A stretch of 64,000 bases of DNA, taken from contig CALHWY010000029.1 of the NCBI GenBank assembly GCA_938040055.1, forward strand, positions 35,652-99,651. The letters run 5' to 3'. Below are positions 19,817 through 28,313 of this stretch, one piece after another. The notes beneath the pieces are model-generated. The model did no database searches, was not told the origin of the DNA, and worked only from the letters and a program-made list of their open reading frames with translations. Within the stretch, counting starts at the first letter, position 1. Every line of letters starts with the position of its first letter. Position numbers and translations under genes: made by a program. This DNA is from an uncultured Endomicrobiia bacterium (lineage in GTDB: Bacteria > Elusimicrobiota > Endomicrobiia > Endomicrobiales > Endomicrobiaceae).

Positions 19817-19836
19817 AAAATTATTTAAAAAGAATT

Positions 19837-20226
19837 TTATTTCTTTTTAGCTTTTTTCGCGGATTTTTTGGGGGCAGCCTTTTTAACGGCTTTTTTTACC
19901 GCTTTTTTAACGGCTTTTTTTGCGGCTTTCTTAGGGGCCGCTTTTTTTACAGCTTTTTTCTTAGGAGCCGCCTTTTTTGCGGCTTTTTTCTTTGATTTCT
20001 TTTTTCCGCCCCTGCTCATAACGGATCTTGAGATATTGCCGTTTTTATCAATAAAATACAAGTAACCCGTTTCTTTTTTGAGTCCCACTTTTTCAACTTT
20101 CTGCGGTTTTCCGCCTTTTTTTCCGCCTCTTGCCATCAATGCTCTTGAAATATCGCCCTGCTTATCAATGAAGTAAAGATAACCCGCCTCTCTTTTGATT
20201 CCTACCTTCTCTACCATCTGTGCCAT
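19837..20226 (-). CDS. Histone H1-like Lys/Ala-rich protein with duplicated N-terminal motif
   Basis: The 129-residue protein has two parts. Residues 5-36 and 43-73 are two copies of a motif of about 30 residues with the pattern VEKVG-K-E-GYLYFIDK-G-ISR-M-RGG. Residues 74-129 are an almost pure Lys/Ala/Pro tail (AAKKA and APKK units) like bacterial histone H1-like and HU-tail proteins that bind DNA without sequence specificity. The motif pair looks like a small beta-hairpin module; I do not know its function. The start is firm: AGGAGG lies 8-9 bases before the ATG. It is the second gene of an operon headed by an HTH gene, and is closed by a terminator. Confidence 0.85.
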   Translation of the reverse strand: MAQMVEKVGIKREAGYLYFIDKQGDISRALMARGGKKGGKPQKVEKVGLKKETGYLYFIDKNGNISRSVMSRGGKKKSKKKAAKKAAPKKKAVKKAAPKKAAKKAVKKAVKKAVKKAAPKKSAKKAKKK

Positions 20227-20254
20227 TTGTACACCTCCTGTTTTATGGTGCGGC

Positions 20255-20509
20255 TTATTTATTTTCGCCGGCTTCAGCCGGGATATTTTTCTTTTCCGCC
20301 GTTTGTCCGTTTTCTTTTTTGGTTATTATTTTCTCTTTAAGCCAGCTGTCAACAATATCTTTTGAAAATCTGTACTGTCTGCCTATTTTAGAGGCGGGTA
20401 TCTTTTTCATTCTGATCAAACTGTAAATCTTAGATTTGCCTATGCCAAGATACTCTGAAAGCTCTTTTATGTCCATTATCTGTTTATTGTTTGAATTTTT
20501 ATTTTCCAT
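20255..20509 (-). CDS. Excisionase/AlpA-type helix-turn-helix protein
   Basis: The 84-residue protein holds one winged HTH_17 domain (about residues 13-60): MDIKELSEYLGIGKSKIYSL, then a recognition stretch IPASKIGRQYRFSKDIVDSW. This is the pattern of the excisionase (Xis/AlpA, MerR-like) family, used both by mobile elements and by chromosomal regulators. No integrase or other mobile gene is nearby, so a regulatory or architectural role is more likely. The downstream H1-like gene starts 28 bases after its stop. It is read from a perfect consensus promoter with an AT-rich leader; the Shine-Dalgarno site is weak (AGATAAA). Confidence 0.88.
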   Translation of the reverse strand: MENKNSNNKQIMDIKELSEYLGIGKSKIYSLIRMKKIPASKIGRQYRFSKDIVDSWLKEKIITKKENGQTAEKKNIPAEAGENK

Positions 20510-20551
20510 TTTTTATCTTTTATTTATTTTTTATTTTTAATAACTGCCAAG

Positions 20552-20580
20552 ATTATATATATATTATCAAATATTGTCAA
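20552..20580 (-). promoter_or_regulatory. Perfect consensus promoter of the HTH/H1-like operon
   Basis: TTGACA (20575-20580) and TATAAT (20552-20557) on the minus strand are exactly 17 bases apart. The surrounding DNA is very AT-rich, with repeated TTGA(T/C)AAT words that could be operator sites. This is the strongest promoter match in the window and suggests high expression, as expected for an abundant DNA-binding protein. Confidence 0.88.
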
Positions 20581-20598
20581 GTATTATCTTTTAATGAT

Positions 20599-20634
20599 AA
20601 AAAAAAGCAAATACAGTTAAATAACTATATTTGC
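20599..20634 (-). terminator. Intrinsic terminator of the six-gene operon
   Basis: Arms 20607-20619 and 20622-20634 form a 13-base-pair stem with one mismatch and a two-base gap between the arms; on the minus strand it is followed by T8 (20599-20606). It lies about 60 bases after the stop of the TMTC-like gene. Confidence 0.85.
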
Positions 20635-20696
20635 CGCCAAATAATATTATTCAGTAGTTTATTATTATTTTTACTATCTTATACAATCATTAAGAA

Positions 20697-22361
20697 TCAT
20701 TTTTTATCTTTTATTATCTCAAATATTAATTTCATATATCTAAAATACTCCGGATTATCGGGTTTAAGCCTAAAAGCCTTTTTTATATTTTCCAAAGCCT
20801 CCCCATATCTTTTTTCATTAACAAAAATATTTGCAAGCGCGGCATAAGTCTGGTGCATTGAAATATTTTTTTCGGCGGCGATAGTAAGATATTTCTTGGC
20901 TTCTTTTATATCGCCGCGCTGCCAGGCGAAAATCCCTAAAAAAGAACAGTTCGCGGCGTCTTTTTTCTTTTCTTTAAGCGGAAGTTTTTCAAAATTTCTT
21001 TTCATAAAATATCCTCCCGTCTGAAACCGGCCGCTGTCAATAAATCTTCTTCCGTAAAGAAAAGACGTTTTGGCGTTTTCGGGGTTTTCCGTAACCGCCG
21101 CTGCGGAAAAATCGAGTTCGCCGGAAAATTTAACATTATTTATAAAAGAAACCGCAATGAAAAACATAAAATACAAAGCAAGCAGCGCAGGCATAATGCT
21201 TTTAATTTCATGTTTGAGCCTTATTTCATTGAGTACAATAATCAGCCCGGGCGCGGCCGTATAAACTCTGTGTTCGAGCATAAACCAGCTGTCATGAAAA
21301 TAAGGAAGCGCTAAAAACGCCGCGAACCAGAAAAAACCGAAAAAAAACGCGCGGTAATCGGTTTCTTTGTTTTGCCGTAGCATAAAAACTATGCCGGCTA
21401 AAATAATCAAGCCCGCAGCCGAATCAAAAAACGAAAGAGGCGGCATAACTTTGAGATTTACGGGAAAAAATATTTTCGATATATACTGAAGCGTGGCGGG
21501 GAAAAATTTTAAAGCGGCTATTTTCGAATAAGTGACGATATGGAAGATATTCATTTCTCCGGAACTTGTGAATCCGCTTTTCATTAAATACCAGACAATG
21601 CAGCAAAAAGCCATAACAAAAGCCGCCGAAACAGTTTTCCGCGCGGTTTTATCTTTTGCCAGAAAAAAAATATATGCGGGAAAAACCATAAAAGCGGCTA
21701 TCGCCGTTTCTTTGGTAAAAAGCGCCGCAGTAAAAAATACGGCCGCGGCCGCAAGGTTCGCCGGATTTGAGTTTTTGCCGTATTTTACGATGAATATAAA
21801 AGAGCTGAATATAAACACCGCAAGAAGAATATCGTTTCTTCCCGGAATCCAGGAAACCGCCTGGTTAAAGATCGGAAGAACGGCAAAAAAAGATGAAAAC
21901 ACAAAGGCTTTAGGATGTTCTATTTTCAGATTCTTAAGGAGATTAAAAAGTATGCTTACCGCAATAAAGTGATATATTATGCCGGATAAATGATATACCC
22001 AGAGACGCCCTCCCCCGATAACCGTATCGGCTATCCAGCTTGCCGTAAGAAGCGGGCGGTAAAAAGTGTCTCCGCTTTCATTGAAAACGCTTTTAAAAAA
22101 CGATGCTATTATATTAAACGGATCCTGAAGATAGCTTCTCTGATGAACTATAAGCGCCACATCGTCAAGATCGGTAAGACCGAACATAAGGCTTGCGGCG
22201 TAAACGGCGCAAATGATTGCAAAAAACAGAACATAAGGCGTAAACCCGCCGCTCAATACATTCGTCAAAGAGGGGAAAAGACTGTTTTTGTCAGCCTTTC
22301 GGACTGTATTCGTATAATGAAGGTTCAATTGTGTCGATTCCTTTGCGGTACATATTTGCAA
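20697..22361 (-). CDS. Second TMTC-like membrane glycosyltransferase with TPR tail
   Basis: The 554-residue protein is a paralogue of the one at 14307-15938. It keeps LTDLDDVALI, FYRPLLTASW and AVSWIPGRND at the matching places, has about ten membrane helices and ends with TPR units (about 430-545, e.g. TYAALANIFVNEKRYGEALE). It probably transfers a sugar from a lipid donor to exported proteins; donor and target are unknown. The start is uncertain: the ATG at 22361 would overlap the exonuclease gene by about 70 bases, and the membrane part begins only near residue 40. It is the last gene of its operon. Confidence 0.75.
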   Translation of the reverse strand: MQICTAKESTQLNLHYTNTVRKADKNSLFPSLTNVLSGGFTPYVLFFAIICAVYAASLMFGLTDLDDVALIVHQRSYLQDPFNIIASFFKSVFNESGDTFYRPLLTASWIADTVIGGGRLWVYHLSGIIYHFIAVSILFNLLKNLKIEHPKAFVFSSFFAVLPIFNQAVSWIPGRNDILLAVFIFSSFIFIVKYGKNSNPANLAAAAVFFTAALFTKETAIAAFMVFPAYIFFLAKDKTARKTVSAAFVMAFCCIVWYLMKSGFTSSGEMNIFHIVTYSKIAALKFFPATLQYISKIFFPVNLKVMPPLSFFDSAAGLIILAGIVFMLRQNKETDYRAFFFGFFWFAAFLALPYFHDSWFMLEHRVYTAAPGLIIVLNEIRLKHEIKSIMPALLALYFMFFIAVSFINNVKFSGELDFSAAAVTENPENAKTSFLYGRRFIDSGRFQTGGYFMKRNFEKLPLKEKKKDAANCSFLGIFAWQRGDIKEAKKYLTIAAEKNISMHQTYAALANIFVNEKRYGEALENIKKAFRLKPDNPEYFRYMKLIFEIIKDKK

Positions 22362-22890
22362 ACAAATATTCTGCCACCCGGAACATAGTCAATACATCGG
22401 CCATCGCTCTGTGTTTGGTTTCGACTTCAACGCCTATCGCATCGGCTATATTTCCCAGAACATTCGATTCGAAAGAAAAATACTGCCTGGCTATTTTAAG
22501 CGTATCCACAAAATAAATTCCGCTTGTTCTTACGCCGCTGTCAAAAAGTTCTTTGTGCACAAAAGCAAGATCAAACACGGCATTATGGCATACGACCGTA
22601 TTTGTCCCTATAAAACCCGCCACGTCTTTCGCGATATTTTTAAATTCCGGAGAAGACGCCACCATAGCGTCATATATGGAGTGTATTTTTGAGGACTCCG
22701 GAGGTATCGGATGTCTGGGATTGACCAAAGATTCAAAACGTTCTTCTTTGCCGTTTTGTATTTTCAGCATCGCAATTTCGACTATTTTTGCGCCTTTAAT
22801 ATGGCTGAGCCCGGTCGTTTCTATGTCCAGATACACCAAACCGTCGGGAGCATTTGTTTTTAACGTTTTTACAAACAGATTATCAAGCAT
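22291..22890 (-). CDS. DnaQ-like 3'-5' exonuclease
   Basis: The 199-residue protein is a DEDDh exonuclease. Exo I is seen at YLDIETTGL (Asp22, Glu24), Exo II at VCHNAVFDLAFV, and Exo III as HRAMADVL, with His and Asp five residues apart. Proteins of this size include stand-alone proofreading subunits and RNase T-like enzymes; the polymerase-like HIHG and GIY-YIG fusions are absent. The gene lies within an operon with archease and a beta-CASP hydrolase, so an RNA substrate is possible, but sequence alone does not decide. Confidence 0.88.
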   Translation of the reverse strand: MLDNLFVKTLKTNAPDGLVYLDIETTGLSHIKGAKIVEIAMLKIQNGKEERFESLVNPRHPIPPESSKIHSIYDAMVASSPEFKNIAKDVAGFIGTNTVVCHNAVFDLAFVHKELFDSGVRTSGIYFVDTLKIARQYFSFESNVLGNIADAIGVEVETKHRAMADVLTMFRVAEYLFANMYRKGIDTIEPSLYEYSPKG

Positions 22891-22891
22891 G

Positions 22892-23218
22892 TCAGTATTC
22901 TATCATTTTTAAAAAAATAATAAATACCGCCGCATAGCTCAATATTGTAAACAAGGTCCAGCATGTCCGCAGCTGAATCCGTTTCGGTTTTGCCCTGCAT
23001 ATGCCGCAGCCTGCCGCATAGCAGTATTTTGACGCGAAAAAAACAAGCAGCGCCGCCAGGAAAGAAAAAACGACGACCGCGCCGTAAACGATAAACGACC
23101 CCGGCAAAAAACCCGACATAAAACCGGTAAGAATTATCTGTTTGTTTATGAAAAAATACAGACAGGCGCACATACAGTATAAAACTGCAAAAAACACGTA
23201 TTTGCGGTTATAAAACAT
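22892..23218 (-). CDS. Small membrane protein, about three helices
   Basis: The 108-residue protein has hydrophobic segments at about 7-25, 30-58 and 85-104, with a Cys-rich short loop (CYAAGCGICRAK). It overlaps the upstream TPR gene by 11 bases and ends one base before the exonuclease start, so it is part of the operon. No family was recognised. Another frame over the same bases (22869-23171) was rejected because it does not fit the operon spacing. Confidence 0.68.
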   Translation of the reverse strand: MFYNRKYVFFAVLYCMCACLYFFINKQIILTGFMSGFLPGSFIVYGAVVVFSFLAALLVFFASKYCYAAGCGICRAKPKRIQLRTCWTLFTILSYAAVFIIFLKMIEY

Positions 23219-24209
23219 TTTTGCCCCTCTCCGTCAGCATCTTACGCAATTCGTAAACGGCTTCGTCGCTTCCGCGTTCCGCGGCCTTTTTAAAATACTC
23301 CGCGGCTTCCGCGCTTTTTCCCATATGTTTATAAGCCGTTGCCAAAAGATAATTGGCCTTGTCACTGTCCGGACTGATAAGCAGAGCGCGCATATATAAA
23401 GGCACGGCCTGCTCATAATCACCCTGTTGGGCATAAACGGAGCCGATTTTCAGATATGCGGTTATATATCCCGGATTTATATCGGCGGCTTTTTCATAAT
23501 TTGCAAGAGCATTGCGGGAATCGTTCATTTTCAGATGCATATCGCCCAAATTACAGTATGCCGCTACGAAACCCATGTCCGAATCCGCAGCTCTCTTATA
23601 ATAATTTGCGGCTTCTTTATACCTTTCCTCTTCCATGAACGTATGTCCTATAAGATTATAGAAGCCGGCCTGGCTGAAATTTCCGGAAAGAAGAGCGCGC
23701 CTGTAACAGGCTCTGGCATTTTCCCGCTCCCCCGCGCTTCTGTAACAAAGACCGGCCAAAAGATAAGCCTTTTCCATTTCAGGGGCAAGACAATAAGCTT
23801 GTTCCAGATGCTGCGCCGCCTGTAAAAATTTCCCGGAACTGCCGGCGTGCCGGGCCTTCAAATACAAAGCATTTCCCAAACTGAAATGCGTTTCGGCATT
23901 ATAAGGATCCAATTCGGAAGATATTTTCAGATATTTCACGGACGAATCATAGTTTGAAAGTTTTGATAAAGCTATGCCGTATTTTCTGTACATATCCGCG
24001 CCGTCGGCTTTCAGTTCAACGGCTTTGGCATAATATTTTGCCGCCATAAAATACTGCTCGTTCATATAATAAGCGTTTGCTTTTTGAAGCATCGCTTCTT
24101 TAGAATAGCCGGCGTTTTTATAAAAATAAACTCCCGCCGCGGCAAGCGTAAAGCAAACCGTCAATATTATGCTGAGCATAAAATTTTTATCCGTCGTTTT
24201 TTTAAACAT
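23208..24209 (-). CDS. Membrane-anchored TPR protein
   Basis: The 333-residue protein has an N-terminal membrane helix (about 11-28) and then about eight consecutive TPR units to the end, with typical pairs such as AETHFSLGNALYLKA and AAYCNLGDMHLKMNDSRNAL. TPR proteins are scaffolds for protein contacts. It overlaps archease by eight bases and the next gene by 11, so translation is probably coupled. It could serve the TMTC-like enzyme of the same operon; that is a guess from context. Confidence 0.85.
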   Translation of the reverse strand: MFKKTTDKNFMLSIILTVCFTLAAAGVYFYKNAGYSKEAMLQKANAYYMNEQYFMAAKYYAKAVELKADGADMYRKYGIALSKLSNYDSSVKYLKISSELDPYNAETHFSLGNALYLKARHAGSSGKFLQAAQHLEQAYCLAPEMEKAYLLAGLCYRSAGERENARACYRRALLSGNFSQAGFYNLIGHTFMEEERYKEAANYYKRAADSDMGFVAAYCNLGDMHLKMNDSRNALANYEKAADINPGYITAYLKIGSVYAQQGDYEQAVPLYMRALLISPDSDKANYLLATAYKHMGKSAEAAEYFKKAAERGSDEAVYELRKMLTERGKNVL

Positions 24210-24615
24210 CGGCTATTACCCCGGTTTCAAACAAATCATTTTTTTTCTCTATCTTGACGTCCCCGTAAGTAACGGCTTTTATCTCAAAGCCGGCCGTGAA
24301 CTTTTTTACCTTTAAAAAATCGGCTTCGGCGGACAATACTTTTCCGTCAAAATTTATACGGCAAAAATTTCCTTTCAGCAATCTCTTTTTTACATAAAAC
24401 AAATACAAAATTTCATTTAAAAACTTGACAAGCGCTTCTTCGGCGCTGTCCGCTTCCACCCGCAAAGACATTCTTGAGCGGCCCGCAAAGCTTATCTCGT
24501 CATAAGCATTATCCAAAATCCCTTCAGCGGCCGCCTCAAACAAATTCTCCAGCGTGTCCGCTTTCACTTTTATGAGCAAATCCGCGGTATGCTCCAGCAT
24601 TTCCCGTTTTTTCAT
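24202..24615 (-). CDS. Archease
   Basis: The 137-residue protein matches the archease family in length and in its opening LEHTADLLIKVKA, the stretch SAEEALVKFLNEILYLFYV, and the C-terminal VKAVTYGDVKI-like beta strand (here IKAVTYGDVKIEK). Archease helps the RtcB RNA ligase through GTP-dependent guanylylation. No rtcB gene is in the window. It overlaps the beta-CASP gene by four bases, a physical link to a family of RNA-cleaving hydrolases. Confidence 0.9.
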   Translation of the reverse strand: MKKREMLEHTADLLIKVKADTLENLFEAAAEGILDNAYDEISFAGRSRMSLRVEADSAEEALVKFLNEILYLFYVKKRLLKGNFCRINFDGKVLSAEADFLKVKKFTAGFEIKAVTYGDVKIEKKNDLFETGVIADV

Positions 24616-26150
24616 TTTTCTTCAAGAACCGCCTTCCGTTTAAACAAAGCGTTTGAAACGTTTTTCCAGCCTTGGCCCATAAGCAGGCTTCCCATTTTGC
24701 CGGCATTTTCTTTTTGCGAATGGATAAGGTATACGGGCGTTTTTTTGTCCTGCCCGGAAAGCCATTTTTCTGCAGCCTCAAAATCCGCATGGTCGGAAAA
24801 TACATCGTATCTTTTTGCCGAAGCATTGTTTTTAATACCGCGGATTTTCTTTTTTTCAGACAACAGCAGGCCGGCCGCGCTTTTCGGTCCGACGTAATTT
24901 ACGATCATTACGCTTACGTCTTTTCTCGGCAGCAAAATCTGCGCCAAACGCGACGACATTCCTTTATCCATATCCCCGCTGGAAGAAATAATAACCAAAG
25001 GACTTGCGAACTTTATGTTTTTGCTTTGTTTTAAGCCGGCGGGAACAATGGAGCCTTCTTCATACGCTTTCCGGGAAAACCAGCCGCCGGTTTTGTTTTT
25101 CAGTTCTTTCTGGTATATGCCCGTTATATTATTGGCTCCGGGCGAAACGCTGTAGACGGCGACGGAGTCCGGAAGAAGCCCTTCTTTTTGCATAAGATTC
25201 AATTCAAACAGTATCTTTTGGGTTCTGTTAAAAGCAAGAGCCGGAATCCACACGATTTTTCCTTCGCCCAAAGCTTTTATGAGATCGTTTCTGAAAATAT
25301 CATATCCCCGCATTCCCCGATCGCGCCGGCTGCCGGCATAAGTGGCTTCCATAAATATCATATCGGCTTTTTCAGGAATGCTGAAAATATCGTTCAGCCT
25401 TGAATGCCCGCTTCCTAAATCTCCGGAAAACAGAATCTTTTTGCCGTCTATAAAAAAAACAATGCAGGCTGAACCGGGGATATGTCCGGCGTCCGAAAGT
25501 TTAAATTTGACATTGCGCGAAATCTCTTTAAGCACACCGTATTCCGAGGTTTCAAAAAGCTTTTCTATTTCGTCGCTGTCCCGGGCGCAGCAGTTTTTGC
25601 AGGCGAGAAATTGCACGCCCGTCTCTTTTTCCAAAGTTTCAAGATCCGCGGGGACGGCGCAATATCCAGCTTCTTTTATGTTTTCCCCGCACTCTTCATT
25701 CCAGTGGGCTATTACCGGAACTTTTTTTCTTTCCGCTTTTTCTTTTTGCAGTTTCGACCAAAACCATTTTCTTTTTATGATGTCAAAACCGTTTCTGTTT
25801 CTGAATAAAGAAAGGGCGAGTTCTTTTGTCGCGGGCGTGGAATATATTTTTCCGCGAAAACCTTTGCTTACAAGAAGAGGGATTCTGCCGCTGTGGTCAA
25901 GATGGGCGTGAGTAAGAACAAGAGCTTTCGCTTTTACAAGTTCGCCGGGCAGTTCGGAATTGGAATAAATTTCATTATCTTCGCCTATAAAAAGCCCGCA
26001 GTCCACCAAAAAGCTTTCTTCCTGCGTTTCGACAAGAAAACAACTGCCGGAAACGATTTCGGCGGCGCCGTAAGCAGTGACGGAAATTTCCGCGAACGAA
26101 AAAGGCGCGTAAAATATCAAAAATATCAGAACGGCGGTTATTTTTTTCAT
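24612..26150 (-). CDS. Exported beta-CASP metallo-beta-lactamase-fold hydrolase
   Basis: The protein from ATG 26150 has 512 residues. Residues 1-20 (MKKITAVLIFLIFYAPFSFA) are a clear signal peptide. The metallo-beta-lactamase core follows with LVDCGLF, the metal motif THAHLDHSG, AGHIPGSACI and FSGDLGSG. A beta-CASP domain is inserted (MEATYAGSRRDRG as motif A-like, FSDHAD as the following His motif). Beta-CASP proteins of bacteria and archaea cut RNA in the cytoplasm, so the signal peptide is unusual. An in-frame ATG 38 codons upstream would only bury the signal peptide and has no ribosome site. It is the first gene of a six-gene operon. Confidence 0.85.
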   Translation of the reverse strand: MKKITAVLIFLIFYAPFSFAEISVTAYGAAEIVSGSCFLVETQEESFLVDCGLFIGEDNEIYSNSELPGELVKAKALVLTHAHLDHSGRIPLLVSKGFRGKIYSTPATKELALSLFRNRNGFDIIKRKWFWSKLQKEKAERKKVPVIAHWNEECGENIKEAGYCAVPADLETLEKETGVQFLACKNCCARDSDEIEKLFETSEYGVLKEISRNVKFKLSDAGHIPGSACIVFFIDGKKILFSGDLGSGHSRLNDIFSIPEKADMIFMEATYAGSRRDRGMRGYDIFRNDLIKALGEGKIVWIPALAFNRTQKILFELNLMQKEGLLPDSVAVYSVSPGANNITGIYQKELKNKTGGWFSRKAYEEGSIVPAGLKQSKNIKFASPLVIISSSGDMDKGMSSRLAQILLPRKDVSVMIVNYVGPKSAAGLLLSEKKKIRGIKNNASAKRYDVFSDHADFEAAEKWLSGQDKKTPVYLIHSQKENAGKMGSLLMGQGWKNVSNALFKRKAVLEEK

Positions 26151-26646
26151 AATCGTAAAAAATAAAAATGCTTTCCGGAAACCATTTTCCCGCTTTGCGG
26201 GGAGATAAAAAACGTCAAAACGGCATAGATAAAACCGGCGTGTACGGCTTGCGAAAAAAAACAAAACAGACTGCTTTTTATCGTCCGTCTCTTAAAACGG
26301 CGGCGGTTTGTCCCCAAACTTGAAAACCGCACAGGACTATTTCTTCTTTTATAAGCTTCTTCACAGAGGCATCCTTAGGAAATTTAAAACACCGGCTGCC
26401 GGCGGATCTTATTTTGTGATATAAAACAGAGCCTTTTGTCCGCGGACTTGAAACCCTATATCCGGAACAGTCCGGAAAACCGCCATGAAAACGGCATCCG
26501 TCCGTTCGCAGCCTTAAAACCGCTTATCCCGGCTATGCCGGCGGAGTGACGGTTTCAAATAACGCCGGCTTGTTCACGGATTTAAAACGCCGAAAAATCA
26601 GCCCGGCGGCAGCCTATACTGTTTTGCAGCCTGAAAATCTGCGGAC
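26151..26646. other. Intergenic region holding degenerate periodic repeats
   Basis: About 500 bases between the argS stop and the beta-CASP start. No gene was recognised. The right two thirds hold the repeat series described separately. Confidence 0.6.
26290..26645. repeat. Degenerate repeat series, period about 63-68 bases
   Basis: Six related stretches end in A4C or a variant at 26323, 26386, 26451, 26516, 26584 and 26634, at steps of 63, 65, 65, 68 and 50. Their shared pattern is TTGTCC-N-CGGACTTGAAAACC; the best copies are 26307-26329 and 26434-26455. Four copies (all but 26369-26394 and 26619-26641) have a second A-rich word (TTAAAAC, ATAAAAC, TGAAAAC, TTCAAAT) about 28-30 bases ahead, suggesting a unit of about 36 bases. 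Copies are strongly diverged, so this is a by-eye call. Confidence 0.42.
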
Positions 26647-28296
26647 TTACATTTTTTCCGGAGCGCAAACGCCAAGCAGCCCGAGCCCGCTTTTGATAAT
26701 AATCATTACGGCTTCAATAAGCTTCAGCCTTGCCGCCGTAAGAGCGGGATCGCCGCTTAATACCCGGCATTTTTCATAAAATTTATGATAAATATCCGCC
26801 AGTTCAATCAGATAAGCCGTAAAGTGATGAGGACTCATAGTTTTTTCGCAAAGCAGCAAAGTATCGCAAAAAGCGGCAAGCTGTTTGATAAGTTCCCTTT
26901 CTTCTTCCGTGTTCAGCAAAGAAAAGTCGGCTTCCCGCGGCAAATCCGTTCTGTTTTTGCTTTCTCTTATTATGGAATTGCATCTGGCATTGACATACTG
27001 CACATAAAACACGGGATTGTCGCTGCTGTGCTTTTTTGCAAGTTCCAGATCAAACTCAAGCTGCGAATCAGGCGCGCGCAGCAGGAAAAAAAACCGGCAG
27101 GCGTCTTTTCCCACTTCATCGACGACTTCTTTCAAAGTCACAAATTCGCCGCTGCGGGTAGACATTGCCACAGGCTGTCCGTTTCTTACGAGAGAGACAA
27201 GCTGGTACAAAATAATATCCAGGGCTTCTTTTCCAAAGCCCAACATCCGCACGCAGGCATTTATTCTTGCCACATAACCGTGATGATCCGCCCCCCAAAG
27301 ATTTACGAGCCTTGAAAAACCTCTTTCAAACTTATTTTTATGATACGCTATATCCGACGCCAGATAAGTGTATCTTCCGTCCGAACGTCTCAGAACCCTG
27401 TCTTTATCGTCCCCGTACTCGGTCGAAGCAAGCCAGAGAGCGTCATCTTTCTCATAAGCGCAGCCTTTTTCTTTGAGATATTCACAGGCCTTATCCACAT
27501 CCGTTTTCCCCTCAGCGTCTTTATCCGCCGCTATTTTTCCTTCGGAAAACCAACTGTCGAAATTTACCGCGAAGTTTTTAAGATCATTATTTATTCCGGC
27601 GAGAATGTCTTTGACCGCTTCCGCTTTAAAATCAATATCGCCGGCATTTTTTCCTTCGGCTATAAGCCTTTTCGCTATTTCCGATACATATTCCCCTTTG
27701 TATCCGTCCTCAGGAAAAGGAATATCCCGCCCTTTTTGCTGCATATACCGCGCTTTTACGGATTCGGCGAGAACAAGCATCTGGTTGCCGACATCGTTTA
27801 GATAATATTCTTTCGTAACATCATATCCGAGATGCCGCAATACTCTCGCGAGAGAATCCCCTATGGCCGCGCCCCGTCCGTGGCCTATGTGCAGAGGGCC
27901 CGTCGGATTTGCCGAAACGAATTCGACCATAATTTTCTCTTTATTATTCGCGGGCACGGACCCATACTTTTCTTTCAGCCTCAAAATCAAGGCGAGTTCT
28001 TTGCAAAGAAAATCGCTTTTGACGCGCAGGTTTATAAATCCGGCTCCCGCCATATCGGCTTTTTCTATCTGCCCGGGCATTTCTTCCAATATTTTCTTAA
28101 TCAGCTCTCTTGCCGTATTTGCAGGATTGGTTTTTATTTTTTTGGCTATAACCATAGCCGCGTTGAGCGCATAGTCCGCTTTGATATTTTTCGGAGGGAT
28201 TTCAACAGCAAAAGATATTTTTTCCCGCAGCCCTTTTTCCCCGGCGTATTTTTCCACTATCCCGTTAAGTTTTTCAGTTATCAGTTGTTTTAACAT
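26647..28296 (-). CDS. argS: Arginyl-tRNA synthetase
   Basis: The 549-residue class I synthetase charges tRNA-Arg. It shows the N-terminal Add-1 domain (about 1-110), the HIGH motif in NPTGPLHIGHGRGA, the arginine-pocket region LWGADHHGYVARI, and AMSTRSGEFVTLKEVVDEVG in place of KMSKS, as is normal for ArgRS. The C-terminal anticodon-binding domain ends in LGLLGVCAPEKM, the typical end of the family. It is followed downstream only by the repeat-bearing intergenic region. Confidence 0.97.
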   Translation of the reverse strand: MLKQLITEKLNGIVEKYAGEKGLREKISFAVEIPPKNIKADYALNAAMVIAKKIKTNPANTARELIKKILEEMPGQIEKADMAGAGFINLRVKSDFLCKELALILRLKEKYGSVPANNKEKIMVEFVSANPTGPLHIGHGRGAAIGDSLARVLRHLGYDVTKEYYLNDVGNQMLVLAESVKARYMQQKGRDIPFPEDGYKGEYVSEIAKRLIAEGKNAGDIDFKAEAVKDILAGINNDLKNFAVNFDSWFSEGKIAADKDAEGKTDVDKACEYLKEKGCAYEKDDALWLASTEYGDDKDRVLRRSDGRYTYLASDIAYHKNKFERGFSRLVNLWGADHHGYVARINACVRMLGFGKEALDIILYQLVSLVRNGQPVAMSTRSGEFVTLKEVVDEVGKDACRFFFLLRAPDSQLEFDLELAKKHSSDNPVFYVQYVNARCNSIIRESKNRTDLPREADFSLLNTEEERELIKQLAAFCDTLLLCEKTMSPHHFTAYLIELADIYHKFYEKCRVLSGDPALTAARLKLIEAVMIIIKSGLGLLGVCAPEKM

Positions 28297-28313
28297 TTCT
28301 TTTTCCCTTTATT

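Noticed and set aside
20255..20509. Reading the HTH gene as the excisionase of a prophage or integrative element
   Set aside because: No integrase, attachment-site repeat or phage gene is nearby; the gene heads an operon with an H1-like protein.
22869..23171. Alternative minus-strand frame of 100 codons
   Set aside because: Overlaps the better supported membrane-protein frame (22892-23218), which fits operon spacing, and would run into the exonuclease gene.
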